Of a stretch of 64,000 nt of DNA, positions 43,247 to 55,529 are shown piece after piece (the first letter of the stretch is position 1; each line of letters opens with the position of its first letter). Both the position numbers and the translations under genes were made by a program. Under the pieces are notes generated by a model. The model saw only the letters and a program-made list of their open reading frames with translations. It searched no databases and had not been told where the DNA came from. Source of the stretch: Dendrobium chrysotoxum (lineage: Eukaryota; Streptophyta; Magnoliopsida; Asparagales; Orchidaceae). Location of the stretch: contig CM034311.1 of NCBI GenBank assembly GCA_019925795.1, positions 7,364,126 through 7,428,125 of the forward strand. The letters are read 5' to 3'.

Positions 43247-45060
43247 CAATTATCAATGCTAATGATTTTACTATAAATAATATTTTTCCTAGTTTCCTTA
43301 CTAGCAGTTATTAATAGAGATAAAAATAAAAATGATAAGGATTTTAAAAAAAGGTAAAATGAAAATAAAATAACAATAATACAAATAGAATAAAAGAAAA
43401 AGAAGTGTAATAATGGTAAAGGGAAGGTATTCACGTGAATGAAAGCAGGTAAAAGTTTGAGGCTGAATGATAGGTGGAAGAAACAGCTGGTCAGTGATTT
43501 GGCTTAGAGTTTATGGCCAAAGAGGAAATGGGAAAAGCATTGTGGCTAGCTATAGGTGGAGTTTTTAGCTTGTTAAGCTTGGTGAGGCTCTGTGAAGAGG
43601 TGCAAAGGAAAGGAAGCTAGGAGTTGTGCTGGAGAGGTCGGATCATCTTGGATCTGCAGTCGAAGCACAGGTGAGAAAGAAAAATGGTAGTGGAAGGAGA
43701 AGAAGACTAGTTGGGAGAGATTTTTAACTTGTATCAAATTGTTGTTGGTGCTGTGGAGTCTGCAGAGGAGTTATTTAACCAAGGCAGTGAGAGGAAAATG
43801 TGGGTTAAAGCTTGCGTGTATAGGGACGGTCATGAGGGGATGGAAGGCACGCAAGAAGGAGATCGTGCCTGATGTGTGCAGATAGATGGTAGGTCCACAG
43901 CTTAAGGGGGATGGACAATTTGTGTAAATGAAAGAGGGTTCATGTGAAGCTTGACTGATTGAAGGCAAACTACTATTTTAGGATTGGTCTCGTGTGGGGG
44001 ACGAAGATCGAAAATGGTCTTGATCGTGGAGATAGAGACACAAGTTGAGAAATAATCCTGGCAAAGGTTTTTGAGTGGGGAAGCCAGAGATCCACGAACT
44101 GGGCTTCCTTCTTATTTTTATTAATGAGATGAAGTTGTGATCGAGGTGCTATCAAAAAAGATCTCTCGAAGAGACCAGAGGCAGAATTTCAGTAGGATTT
44201 ATGGAGGTTTAATCAGAGGTTTTTACAAAACTTTGATGAAGTCGAGGTAATTTGTTTTTAATTAAGATTAGATTTCATTTAACTTTTGTATTTTTATTAA
44301 ATAAATAATAATATCAAGATTTGTCATTATTACTTTTAATTTAAGATGATATTAATGCGTCTATTAACCAAAATGGCCTCGATTTGTGTGATTTTTTAAT
44401 TTGCATGAAATCTCCTTCGAAATCGCATCGATTTATATGTGCAATTTTTTTTGGTCAAATTAGTAGAGATTTTTCAGTATTAGCGATTTTTCAAACGCAC
44501 CTACGAGGTCCATTTTTCATGGTTTATACAGGTTGCCTTAAGATGCGCGTCAATTTCCTAGCACAACTTTAATTGCTCAATTTGACTATCACTTTTTGGT
44601 ATTAATGACATTTCAAATGCAACGAAAAAGTCCATTTTGTGAGTGGATGTCATCTGGGTAGAGTTGCGCATCAATTTCCTTGGTTTTCATGTCATTTCCT
44701 CAGGATTCATGCTATTTCATTAGGAGATTCTATTTGAGACAATTAATAGTGATTCTTAACTGTCGATAATGTTTCAGATGTAACAACAAAATACATTTTA
44801 TGATCAAACATCATTTGGGCAATGTCATATGTTAATTTTTGGTATTGGTAGTTCCTTTTGACCGATCTCTTCTCATTTGATGTTGAGGGGTCACTACTTA
44901 AGCGAACTTGACATCTTGATTGCAACGGCACAGTCTTTTTGGGAATCATAGGTCATTTGACCCTTCAAGTGACATGATGCATCGACGTGCCCATTAATGG
45001 TCTTTTGTAGCTTTCTTTCTCGCACTTAGCTTGTTATTATTTTCGTTTTGATGCATTTTT
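43247..45060. other. Noncoding stretch; possible gypsy-2 3' LTR remnant
   Basis: No frame with recognisable homology. It starts AT-rich with a direct repeat (CTTACTAGCA.TTAT.AAT at 43239 and 43297), then is purine-rich on plus (43440-44240), then holds a degenerate repeat (44424-44845). Its position fits a 3' LTR of minus-strand gypsy-2, but I cannot match it to a second LTR inside the window. Confidence 0.3.
44424..44845. repeat. Degenerate tandem repeat, three units of about 140 bp
   Basis: Units at about 44424-44570, 44571-44685 and 44720-44845 share, in order, a TTTTT.GTATTA-like start, a TTTCA.A.GCAAC core, a TCCATTTT.TG element and, in the first two, TTGC...GCGYATCAATTTCCT endings. Divergence is high. 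Confidence 0.5.
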
Positions 45061-45078
45061 CTCCCTTTTATAAGTGAA

Positions 45079-47240
45079 TTGTCCCATTGGGAGAGGCCTA
45101 ATGATCCACCTCCAGGTGAGCCTAGTGATGCTATTATTTGGGATTTCATCGATAGATATGACCCTCAGGGTGATGTTGATGTTCGAGATTGTTTGAAGCA
45201 GCATCAGGACATATTATGGGGGTGGGATGCTTTTCATAGCTTTTTTGCCTACTATGCTCTGCTTCTAAAGTTTTATGTAAACTTAGTGGAGTTTAGGACT
45301 CTGATAGGTGGGTGAGTAGTCTCAGACTGAAGTGTGGGGGAGTTCAACTAGCTAGAGAGTACCATTCCTCAGCTTAATTAGGGTACATATGACATTTTGG
45401 AGCTGACAACAAAGATAGTTGAGTCAGTGGTGCAGTCGAGGCTTCCCAGTCACCATCAATTCCAGTCAACATCTTTAGAGAGGCCAAGAGATTCTACAGT
45501 TGGAGAGGTTCAGAGTCTAACCAACAGTTATATTTATTGGGCCAGATAACTGAGGCTGTATACGCCTCATTATTTGACTATGGACACATTCCTCCTTCTT
45601 GGGTCTGTAGTTTGGTAGAGTTTTAGAATGTAGGTTGTGGTACATGTTGGATTAGAGAAGAGGAGCTCACAGTTATCCTTTCAGATCTATAGATAGTATC
45701 AGGGTTACCCTTTTCAGGTAACATTGTGACACTAAAGGGCTACCAGCCCAGTAAGGTGGTTAAGAAGTTTGGGTTTTCTTTAGCCACGGCCTATGACGGG
45801 ATGCTACTTATCCCTAGAGTTGGAGATGTATGACATATGGAGGCCATCACATAGGAGAACCAATTCAATGCAGTGGCACTAACATGACTACACTTACTAA
45901 TGATCGACATAGGTTCTAGTTTTCTCTTGGCTCCTACTTTGGAGCACGGTGCTAAGAGGTACAAGTGCAAGGTGAGAGATCTCAGAGTACGAAGGGGATA
46001 GAGACACTGTTGAGATTTTTCAGAGGTTGGAGGTGATAGAGGTATTTTCTTACCCCTTTTCTCTTTCTCATTATTAATAGTTAATTTAATAATTTTTCTG
46101 GTTATTTGATTTACATTTCTCATTCCTCACTAATGTAGGGATATATTTTAAGGGTGATACTTCTACTAAGGGCACTACTCCATCCCTGACCTGAGCACAG
46201 AATATGGCACCCGTGGTAGATCACACAGAGGCATCGCACCTCTCTCACATATGTGTTGGCTCTCAGCATACCTCCTCCTCTCGAATGTATGAAGATAAAC
46301 TCCCTTCTCCTAGAGACCTTGGGGAGAGTTCCCTGGGAGCAAGGATGTCTGGCTTTATTTGCTTCAGCACGATGGGACCTTCTATAGACTTCTCCTTCCC
46401 AATGGACCCTTATGGGTCTTTTTGTCAAAGCAAGTCTTCTGGATATGGCATAGCTTTACTAAAGGAGGTTTTCAAGGTACCATTGTACACACCGACGATC
46501 TTGGATTTAGTTCCAGCAGCTCCATCGTTCATACCAAAGAGTTACCCAGCTGACTCAGTAAGCCTTTATGTATGTATATTTTTATTATATGCTAATTTAT
46601 TTTTTTTGCATTATTGTCATATTCATCATTATGCTCATTATCTGTAAATCTTTATGAAGTGCCTAAGAGAGCATATTACACCTCGAAGATTTATAGCTAT
46701 GCTCTATCAGATTTTGATTCTCAGAATGCTAATATGTGGGATGATTATACAAAGGTTTTATGGTGGTTGATAGCTCATGTCGACCAAGAATCTTTGGAGT
46801 CTATGGACTAGTTTGTTGTTACCACCGACCTGACCCTTGGCATAATGGAATGCCTCAGGCTGGACAATTCTTAGCTGCTTTGTTGGGAGACGCTATGTTG
46901 TGAGGTGGAGTTCCACATCAGACGGTTGAGGTCCCTATCCATTCTAAGGACCAGAGTCACACTTCCAGAGTTGCAGGAGAGGGTCACTAAGTGATGGTCG
47001 GCAGGTGATGTCACTCACGACCAATTTGACAGGGGTATAGAGGCTCTAAGGTGGCATCACTAGATTTCTTCCAACATGAGCATCAAGATAGAGGGGATTT
47101 TTAGCTCGCATGTACGATCTTTGGAGGGATATCAAAGGGGTGATGTCCTAGAGATCAGATCTACTTGAGGGGTGTGATTGCCTCATTATGAGAGGTTAGC
47201 AGTGCCAATAAACTTTGCACCAGGCGATGCTGGATGCTGA
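45079..47240 (+). pseudogene. Plant mobile domain (PMD)-like protein remnant, antisense downstream of gypsy-2 pol
   Basis: The open frame 45079-45315 (DAIIWDFIDRYDPQGDVDVR...) is followed in other frames by AVYASLFDYGHIPPSWVCSL and EEELTVILSDL...VSGLPFSGNIV at 45550-45730. The latter matches the usual PMD pattern of a Glu-rich TVTL.D...L.GLP..G. Later open pieces are 46204-46557 and 46614-46811. Short AT-rich tracts bounded by GT...AG (46042-46138; 46558-46659) look like introns. No ATG is credible at the start. Tat elements are known to carry extra ORFs, some antisense and some with a transposase-associated domain. The family call is moderate; exon limits are uncertain. Confidence 0.5.
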
Positions 47241-47429
47241 CCCTGCAGGCTTGCCTCCTTTAACATGTCTTCCCCCTTTTCTCCTTTTTGTGAGTTATAC
47301 TCTATAGTGACTTTACCCCTATATATACTTATATCTCATGATGATGATTATATATAAACATATGGAGGATCTTTTCACTATGCTTTCTTTTTGTTGTACT
47401 CTAAGTTATATTATTGGAGTTGCAGTTAT

Positions 47430-48412
47430 TTTTAAATATTTTTTTGGGGATCTCAACATGTGTCATGATGTCAAGCTAAATAAATATTTAAAATGATCCC
47501 TATCTCTGAGGGATGTTTTGAGCATTATCGCTTTAGCCACTAGTTAGTATCAGTGGTTACAGCTTTAGCTCAAACTTCAGGGATTTTGGGTTTTTCTATC
47601 TTGTACTTTATGCGACAATCTTGATCGAAGATTTATAGGTTTTAGGATTTAACTGATAGCACCAAATCTATGTACTATCTTGATCCATAACCAATTGAGG
47701 AGACTTCAATCTAATTCACTTGAGCTCATTAGATTTGGTGAGCTAGATTTGGCAGCTTTTCATCCTCTAATTGCTGAAATGGGGGTTCCTCTACTATGAC
47801 GTTTCTTTTGGCTTATTGAGTAGACAGAGCTGATAGCGATCTGGCCATATTAGGGCTTGTTAGATCCAGCCTCTTACACCCATTCGGACCTTAAGCTTCA
47901 AGCTATTGAAAGACTTTAAGCTACTCCAGTTTGACTTATTAGAGTAGGTAGTCATAAAAGTCTCTCTCATGACCTTCAAAATCTTTGTACTCTAGAGAAG
48001 GTGGTGTCCCAAGCTTTCGAAAGATAATATGTATATTTTTTGATAGTGGAGATTATTATATCCTTATTTGAAGGAATGTTAAGCTTAAAGATTTTAAATA
48101 TTTAGTTGGAGATCTCAACACATAGCATAATGTCAACTTAAATAAATAGTTAAAATTCTCCCTATCATGCAGGGGACTTTAAATAGGAAAATTTTGGCAT
48201 TTTGATATTTTAAATATTTATGATAGGATCTTGGCATGTGGTGCGATGTTGACCCAATACATATTTAAAATAACCCCTATCTTGTAGGGAGATTTTAGAT
48301 AAATTTTATATTTCAAGATTTTAAATATTTATTTGAGATCTCGGTATGTAGCATGATGTCAACTAAAGTAAATATTTAAAATTCTCCTAGTCTTATAGAG
48401 GATTTTAAAATG
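47430..48412. repeat. Four related repeats (about 90-100 bp) at the 3' side of gypsy-2
   Basis: Units start at about 47430, 48090, 48204 and 48319. Each has TTTTAAATATTTA, GATCT..GCATGT, GATGTCAA, TAAATATTTAAAAT and a CCCTATC-type end. The last three are tandem with a period of about 115; the first lies 0.66 kb away. The segment 47521-48089 between them has no coding frame I recognise. This is the 3' UTR position of a Tat element. Confidence 0.7.
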
Positions 48413-48713
48413 CATTCTTATAACACAAGAGAAATTTAAAAGATAAAATATGCATATGTCAGTGAATACATATAAAGTACATGATGCATTAAATATATAT
48501 TCATCCCTATGCATGATACTTCTCTAGGCATTGACCGTTGATTGGCGGCATGGGCCTCTTACTGTATTGGTCAATAAGTTGATAAGCTCCTCCTTGGTAC
48601 ACCTTCTCGATGATGAAGGGGTCCTCCCAATTGGATACGAATTTGCCACTAATTTTTCAAAGCAGGATGATTGACCTTCTTAACACCAGAACTAATTCCC
48701 CTTCTTGAAACAC

Positions 48714-49600
48714 TCAATAATGCACTATCTGATCAAAGGACATTGCCATCCTTTCCTGATAGATCTCCAAGTTCTGATGTGCTTGTAATCTAATCTTGTC
48801 GAGCGCATTGAGCTCTTTCATTCTCAATTGAGGATTTTGCTCTAGAGTGAGATTGTACTGGATAGCTATGAGAAGTGATGGTAGCTCGATCTCTAGTGGT
48901 AGCACTACTTCAACCCCGAACACCAGTGCATAAGGAGTGGCTTTGGTTGGCATCTTGTAGGTTATACGGTATGCCCATAATACTTCTACCATCTTAGTGT
49001 GCCACTCTCTTTTATTTTTAGTGAGGATCTTCTTCAACAGCTTCACTAATGTCTTGTTGAAGACTTCAAGTAAACCATTTGACCTTAGCTTGTATATGGA
49101 GGAATATCGCCAATTAATTTTGTGCTGATCGATGAACTTATAGATCTTGGCACTTTTGAATATTGTACCATTATACAAGATCATGCGACGTGATACACCA
49201 AATATATAAACAACATTTATGGGTGAAGTAGTTGATCACATGCTCGAATGTAACTTCTTTAAATAGAGTTGCTTCTGGCCACTTAGAAAAGTAGTTGATT
49301 ATTGCCAAAATAAAGTAGTGTTTGACAGATAAAGGCAGATATATTGACCCAATTATATTGGTGCCCCAGCATTCGAATGGCCAGGACGCTATTCATTTTG
49401 GTGGCTGATGTATAACATCACCGTGAACCTGACACTCGTGGCACCTCTCAGCATGGTCAATATATTCCTACACCTTTGTTGGTCAAAAATAAACCATCCT
49501 CTTAATTTTGGCATCCATCTTGGGACCTAACTGGTGTGCGCCACAAAGTTCTTCGTGGACTTGTGCTACCACTATATCAGCTTCTTTGGTCCCCAGGTAT
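48714..49600 (-). pseudogene. gypsy-2 integrase
   Basis: The open part 48714-49184 contains the end of the catalytic core: YNGTIFKSAKIYKFIDQHK, where the Asp of the usual DNG is Tyr, then SNGLLEVFNKTLVKLLKKIL with the catalytic Glu kept, and WAYRITYKMPTKATPYALVF, a Tat-type signature. Upstream (49185-49600, in broken frames) are the zinc zone (GAHQLGPKMDAKIKRM...RCHECQVHGDV) and the first catalytic region, WGTNIIGSI, in which Asp has become Asn. Two of three catalytic residues are therefore lost. The gene ends near 48680 and leads into the 3' UTR repeats. Confidence 0.8.
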
Positions 49601-49959
49601 CTAAGCCACATTTGATCAAAAGCTCATCGATACAGCATGTTATTGACAAACGTGTATCGCAACATAATTGATGAAAGGCTTCCTCCAATCATCGATCACT
49701 TTCAGATTTATGCAACTTAAGATTTATATGTTGGGAGTTTTCTTTCTTTAAAGTAATCGATGAAAGGTTTCCTCCAATCATCTTCTTCTTTGACATCTAA
49801 GTAAGGCCACCATGATTCTGAGGTGTCACTCACTTTGTATCTCCTTTAGGCTGCTTAATACTCATCTGGCTGATTATCAATAATTTTTTATTAGGGAGGT
49901 TAAGGATCAACTAGAGTTGTATCCTGTTCCCTTGAATTTGGTATTCCCTCTGCCTGCAA

Positions 49960-50440
49960 GAATTATAAGATTGCTGGTTCTAAGACCCAAGGAGAATATA
50001 CTCCAATCAGTATGGACTCCTTATCTTCCATATTCGCCATCTCTTTGGCTAATTTGGCTAAGTAATCTATTTTTTCATTCTGACCTCGAGGAACTCAAGC
50101 TATCTTAACATTCGACACTTGTTTTAAAAGCTCAAGAGCTTGTTTATGGTAATGGTCCTACTTGAGTTTACAGATCTTATATATGCCCAGAACTTGATTT
50201 ATCACAAGCTCAGAGTCACTAAAGATCTGGACGTTCTGGATTATGACTGAGATTGTAATCTCTAAACCTGCTATTAAGGCTTCATATTCAACCACATTAC
50301 TGGTTTGAAGTTTGATTAAACTAAAAAAACCTCATTATGCTCCCCTCAGGTGCTATAAAAATGAGACTGATCTTGGCTTAGGCTTTTGTTAGATTTTGTG
50401 GCTAAGAAGGTTTTATCCATGATGCTCAATCAAAATACAT
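49960..50440 (-). pseudogene. gypsy-2 second RNase H (Tat hallmark)
   Basis: On the minus strand, SNVVEYEALIAGLEI (about 50315-50270) is followed by IFSDSELVINQVLGIYK (about 50225-50175) and VPRGQNEKIDYLAKLAKE (about 50100-50045). The Glu of VEYEA and the Asp of FSDSE correspond to RNase H active-site residues. The arrangement matches the second RNase H of gypsy-1 at 17976-18430. Stops lie in the connecting parts. The start near the first beta strand is too decayed to place. Confidence 0.7.
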
Positions 50441-50559
50441 CTCCGAGACTTGTATTGTCTCTTTTTCTTTGACTTGCATGATTTATTCATGATGCAAATC
50501 ATCATTGAGCAGAGAATCTATGGGGATTTGATGTAGAATGAGAAAATCTACCAAGGTAT

Positions 50560-51708
50560 AGCCTTCACTGCCTTTTGTGGCATATACATGATTTTAAACT
50601 ATAGTAGTATAACTGCCCACTTAGCTAGGCAACCTATCAACGCTAGTCTTATCATCAAAAACTTCAACAAATTGATCTTTGATATCAACGTGATTATGTG
50701 AGACAACATGTAATGGCAAAGTCTTTGAACTATGAAATCAATGCTAGATAATACTTCTCAATTGGGGAATAACATATTTTGACTCCAATCAGCCTCCAAC
50801 TGATTTAGTAGAGTGGGTTATCCTTCCCTTCTTTATTGTGCTTTGCCAATAATACTCAGACGGACTCTTCTAATATTGACGTGTACAAAATTGGAGGTGT
50901 GATAATGGGAAGGTTTAATCTGTATCTCTTGATCTATTAAAAGCTTCATGGCATTCTCCATCCCATTTGAAGTGGACATCCTTCTTCATCAACTTTGAAA
51001 ATGGCTGGCACCTACTAGATAGATTTTATAAGAATTATTGAATCAAATCCAGCTGCCCCTGAAGGAGCAAAGTTGACAGAGGTTCTTGGGCGACATTATC
51101 TCCATAATTGCCTTAATTTTATTGGGGCTGATCTTAATTCCTCGATGATGAACGTCGTACCCCAAAAAGTTTTTTGAGGAGACCCTAAAAGCATATTTGA
51201 GAGGGTTCATATTTAGATCATATTTTTTTATCCTCTGAAATATGGTCCTCATGTCACTCAAATAGTCATTCCGGTCTGTGCTCTTGATGAGGTCATCTAC
51301 ATAGCACTAACCTTTTGATGAATCAGCTCAACAAATATGCACATCATTGCCCGCTAATAGGTGGCACCAACATTCTTAAGGCCGAAGGGTATGACCGTGT
51401 AGCAGAATATGTAAATGGGTGTTATAAATTATATATGCTTCTCATCTTTAGGTGTTATCTTTATCTGATTATACCTAATAATCCATCCATAAATGAGAAC
51501 ATATCATAGTTGAACATGTTATCCACTAAGAGTTCAGACACTGGGAGCAAAAATTCATCTTTTGGATATGCCATATTGCAGCCCTAAAAGATCATACAGA
51601 CGCGAATCTGACCCTTTTTCTTTTTAATAAGGACAATATTGGCGATCAAATCAGCATATTTTTCTTCTCGGATGAAGCCCGTATCTATAAGCTTCTTCAT
51701 TTCTGCAA
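50560..51708 (-). pseudogene. pol: gypsy-2 reverse transcriptase and first RNase H
   Basis: Read on minus: SFMDGLLG near 51520-51500, then CYVDDLIKS at about 51306-51280 with the YVDD codons at 51292-51303, an intact catalytic box. The open frame 51043-51261 continues with FQRIKKYDLNMNPLKYAF and FLGYDVHHRGIKISPNKIKA, the usual RT thumb start. Further down, NKEGKDNPLY and YSPIEKYYLALIS (about 50850-50745) mark the first RNase H. Stops and deletions separate the pieces. Confidence 0.78.
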
Positions 51709-52104
51709 TCACCTATTTTCTTCAATTTCCAATCTCATTCTCCTTGGAGCTTGCTTGACGGGCACTACATCTAGTTTAATGGCCAATATATAAACTTCTA
51801 CATCAGGGGAGTAATCCTCGAATTCAAAGAGGAGTTCTTTTATTTCCTCTGCTTTCTCTTCAAGAAGAAGGGCACTAATGAAGGTTGGATAAGGGACTTC
51901 TTCAGTCCCCAAGTTGACCACTTTTAGGTCGTCCAAAGTAGCTACCTCTCCACTATCTACAAGCTCTTCTAGTGCATATTTGACTTCTATGGGCGCATCA
52001 TTGTAAGTGTCGTCTTCATAGATCTCCTCTTTACCATTGTCATCAAATTCAACTTCTTCGCATGTGATTACTTGGCAAATCTCCTTTCGGGGATATTTTT
52101 GCAC
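51709..52104 (-). pseudogene. gypsy-2 linker before RT
   Basis: This is the longest clean gypsy-2 frame except integrase (131 codons). It is acidic in its first part and contains VVNLGTEEVPYPTFISALLL, the Tat pattern in front of RT (compare DDPRPTFISPLL in gypsy-1), then LAIKLDVVPVKQAPRRMRLE, where RT begins. The part normally reading like FAWSY.EMPGL between them is shortened to YSPDVEVYI, a small internal deletion. Confidence 0.7.
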
Positions 52105-53200
52105 AATAATTCAAGAACTCTTCATGCAAGAACATCCTTCTTTCATAACAAATGAGGATTTCTTTGATACTATATGCTCAGGTGAAGACAAGCTTATCAT
52201 TTGATGGTACTGAAATTAGCTCTTTATTCAACATTCATTGGATATTTCTAGGATAAAATATAGGCATTCTGTCTCCAAAATCAATGAGACTTATAAACCA
52301 ATCATGGTTTTCCTCTTTACATTCTCTAGATTTGTATAGCAGGCTTCTTAGCCTAGCCCCTTTGCTAAGAGGAGGCATGTATAACTAAAATTTCCTTCTT
52401 AGGGTCTTTAGGGATAATGTCTTCATTAAAATTATTTCCTTCCCTCTGCCTTTACTGGGGACCCCTTTGTTTGGTGGAGATGGAAGAATCTTACCACTTC
52501 TCAGCTGCACTTGGGCTATCTCATCTGGCTCAGACTCATTTGATGTAGCATATTCCTTAGACTCATCCATCATAGCATCCAGAGACTAATCTTTGGGTTC
52601 AAAATCATTCTCCAATCTCACATGCTCCATCTACGAAGCTATATCATGCTTGGACTCATCTTCATTTGGGAAGTATAGATCTTCCTCTAAACTGTAGTCC
52701 ATTAATGATATCACCAGACAAGTTTTAGAAGTTGCTTCTCTGGCATATTCTTCTTTCTTAGGGTCATTGGTATCACTAAAATGGTCTATTTTATTTCCAC
52801 AGGAAATGGATCTTCATTGGATCCTTCTACTTCAGCCACCTTAAGCTCTAACATAAAGTCAGCGAGCATGATAGACACCGCACAGTCCGTTAATATTCAT
52901 CCAAACTGTCAATTACCCTTTACCTTGCTGTCTTTTTCTCCTTGGGCTTCTTTATTTTGGTCTTCTTTTTAGAGGATTTCACCTTTCCATACTTTAAGGA
53001 GCTAGCATGTTTAGGACACTATTTGGATGTAGATATAGTTGCAACAGGCTGCCTCTTTAAATCTAGCACCTACTAGGTAGGAGATTTCTATTTTAGACCT
53101 TGAACTCATTCAAGCTGCTTCAGCATCTTCATTTCTTTCTTAGAGACTATAGTCTCCCATTCCTCTTCTTAAGATGGCTTCTTTTCTTTTCTTCTTTATT
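52105..53200 (-). pseudogene. gypsy-2 gag-to-pol spacer; protease core not found
   Basis: The frame 52385-52573 reads ...DEIAQVQLRSGKILPSPPNK; a QLRSGK phrase like this usually sits between gag and protease in Tat and Athila elements. Between it and the RT linker I find no D-T/S-G-A motif, so the protease has probably been deleted or scrambled. The rest (52574-53200) is low-complexity and acidic on the minus strand, with stops. Confidence 0.5.
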
Positions 53201-53299
53201 AAACTGGGGGTACATAAGAGGATGTAACCACCCTAGTAAATTCACTTCTAGGATGAGTTAACACATTATTTAAGAATGTGTGTTCTCCCCCCTTTGATA

Positions 53300-54300
53300 T
53301 TTTCTTTCCAAACAATCTTGAAGATCTAACAATCTTTAATAGGATGGTTGATTACCTGATGGTATGGGCAATAATTTAGGTTACCAATATTTTTTGACTC
53401 CTCTAGTCTCTTGCACTCTGGCAATTTTATGCCTACTTTTAACACTTATCGAAACAACTTGGTGACACTCTCCCTCTTAAATGAATATTCTTTATTCATT
53501 TTGTTCTTGATGGATGAGAATGTTTGATCATAAGTTCCCGTCGTTTGCCTCTAGCATTCTCCTCCACCTTAACAAGTTTATAGCTTATCATTTCCCTTAA
53601 GTATGAGCATCGGTTGGGGATTAGGATTGTAGGCCTGTTTTGGCTTATCTTCATATTGCAATGGCTATTTGCCTTTATCTACATTATAAGCCACCTATTT
53701 TCCCTTATTTGATCTGAGAGAGGACATGAGTAGGTTTCACCCTTCCTAGTATTTGAGGCTTTAGCTTCCTTGGGCTTAGGAGAGTGACTTTTTGATCTTT
53801 ATAAGTTTAACTTTCTCAACTTTATCACTCTGTCTAGTAGGTCCTAAAATGTGGCGATGGTGGCCATGCATAAGAATGGTTGCATCGTATCATCGAAGTT
53901 TTCCATTAACAAATGCACGGCAAGTTCTTCTTCCAACTTCTACTCATATTTCATACTTAAACTGCATCAGCGAGTAATATATTTAGTCACTGACTCATCC
54001 CTTTTTCTCTTATCCATGGTGAGGTCAACAATGGTTATCTTCTCAGTCACGCTGGTGAATCTTTTCATGAGTATTGCTTCTAATTCTGTGAATATTTTCA
54101 CAGCATCATTTGTTAATTCAGTGTACCATTTGAAAGTAGCTATTATTAAACTGCTAATGAATTATCAGAAGAGTAAGGCGTCATTGCCTCCTGTATTCCC
54201 TCAGGTGGCGTTAAATTATGCCAAGTGTTTTCTAGGATTGTTATTACCATTGAAGGTATTAAACTCCAGGACAGATTACCCTTTCTAGTTTGGCACTTAT
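53300..54300 (-). pseudogene. gag: gypsy-2 gag
   Basis: On the minus strand the capsid signature NTFNGNNNPRKHLA is followed by GNTGGNDALL and FISSLIIATFKWYTELTND (about 54260-54100). FTSVTEKITIVDLTMDKRKR and DESVTKYITR come next (about 54070-53970). A knuckle-like CPYHQVINHPIKDC lies near 53380-53335. These match gypsy-1 gag at 4290-4600 and 5095-5140 in order. Several stops are seen. The plus-strand open frames here are shadows. Confidence 0.7.
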
Positions 54301-55524
54301 TTGCATGATCAACCTTTTCCTACCAACTTATTTGCATGATCAATAGTTATCATAGCATGGATCTTTTCAGTTATTATTCGCTCCAGCTGGACAACTGTCA
54401 CTGGCTCAGAGGTGCTTGCATTATTTTGTGGGTAGGGTGGCAGATGACATTATAAACCTCGTGACCACCTTAAAGGGAGCCTTATACTCCTAAAACTTGA
54501 GGCATTTAAAAGTTAGAGGATTGGTAGGAGGAGTGGGTACAGGTCATGCGGTAGTAGTTCTTTGCATCTTCGGCATCATCAGCGCCATTTGGGCCATCAT
54601 CTAAGTCATATTTGCATTTAACTGAGAGATTCCCTATCCTTGACCTACTTTTATCATCTCATCTACCTTTATATGTCTACGAGTGTGAAATTTTTATCAT
54701 TGAGGGGATTTCCCCTGTCCTCTTCTTCTTCTTCTTCTGAGGAGTTGCCACCTCTACTAGTGATGGACCCAATCTCATGGTGGCATCAGTGTGCTTGTCT
54801 AGGCAGTGGCTACCTATCTCCATCATCTTCACTGTCATCATAATCAACATCATTGTTAGTGTTTTTATTTCTCACCATTTAAATTCCTTCGATGTCCATG
54901 GTCTCCTCTTCTTCTTTTTTTCTCCTCTTCCTGAACTAGGATCTTCAAGCAGCAGTGCCACTAGATTTCTGACTCTTGATTTATAAGGAAGATTTCTTCG
55001 ACCCGTAGGCTGCAGTCAAAGTAGACCATTTCCTTGGATGGGTAAGTGAGCGATGGGATCCCCTATAGGATTCTCCAGGGTTTCGACCATCGAGGTAGGT
55101 TTCATCATGGGTCTTCTTTAGAACCCACTTTTGACGTTTCTTATTAGTGGGGGTGGATCTCCGGGAAGATGTACCAGATGTTATGCACATGCCTACTCCT
55201 CTTTCTTCTCCCTCTTCTTTATGAGGCTTTAACCTCCTGATTTGTTTTCCATTCCACTAGGACCTTTCGGTGGTGGATCCCTGAATATGTCGTTCATGTG
55301 TCACCCACCGATGCTCACTGGGTGTGACTTTTCTTCTGTCTTTCTTCTTTGGTACCATAACCGATAGTAGATTCCTCAGTGGGGTCCTCCAGGCCTTAAT
55401 CATCAACGACTGTTGGAACTTCTTCTTCTGTAGTTCCTTATCCTTTATGGTCTTCAATACTTTGCACACCCGAGCAGAAAGGGTCATGGGTTCTTTCTTC
55501 TTTGGAGGGATTAAGGATTTCTGC
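54301..55524 (-). pseudogene. gypsy-2 region upstream of gag core
   Basis: Minus-strand frames at 54981-55190 and 55257-55487 encode basic, Lys/Arg-rich peptides; the rest is serine/glutamate-rich with a short GAA-type run (TCTTCTTCTTCTTCT on plus near 54721). It corresponds in position to 2469-3990 of gypsy-1 and continues at 57369-57775 beyond the solo LTR. No function is recognised. Confidence 0.4.
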
Positions 55525-55529
55525 CACTG
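55525..55529. repeat. Target site duplication of minus-strand solo LTR, left copy
   Basis: CACTG is repeated exactly at 57364-57368. Confidence 0.85.

Noticed and set aside
46204..46647. 147-codon frame as an intact gene
   Set aside because: No start context, neighbours in other phases are needed to read the PMD-like region, and its end runs into an intron-like AT tract.
53792..54288. Plus-strand frames of 61 and 145 codons
   Set aside because: They are antisense shadows of gypsy-2 gag, which is recognisable on the minus strand.
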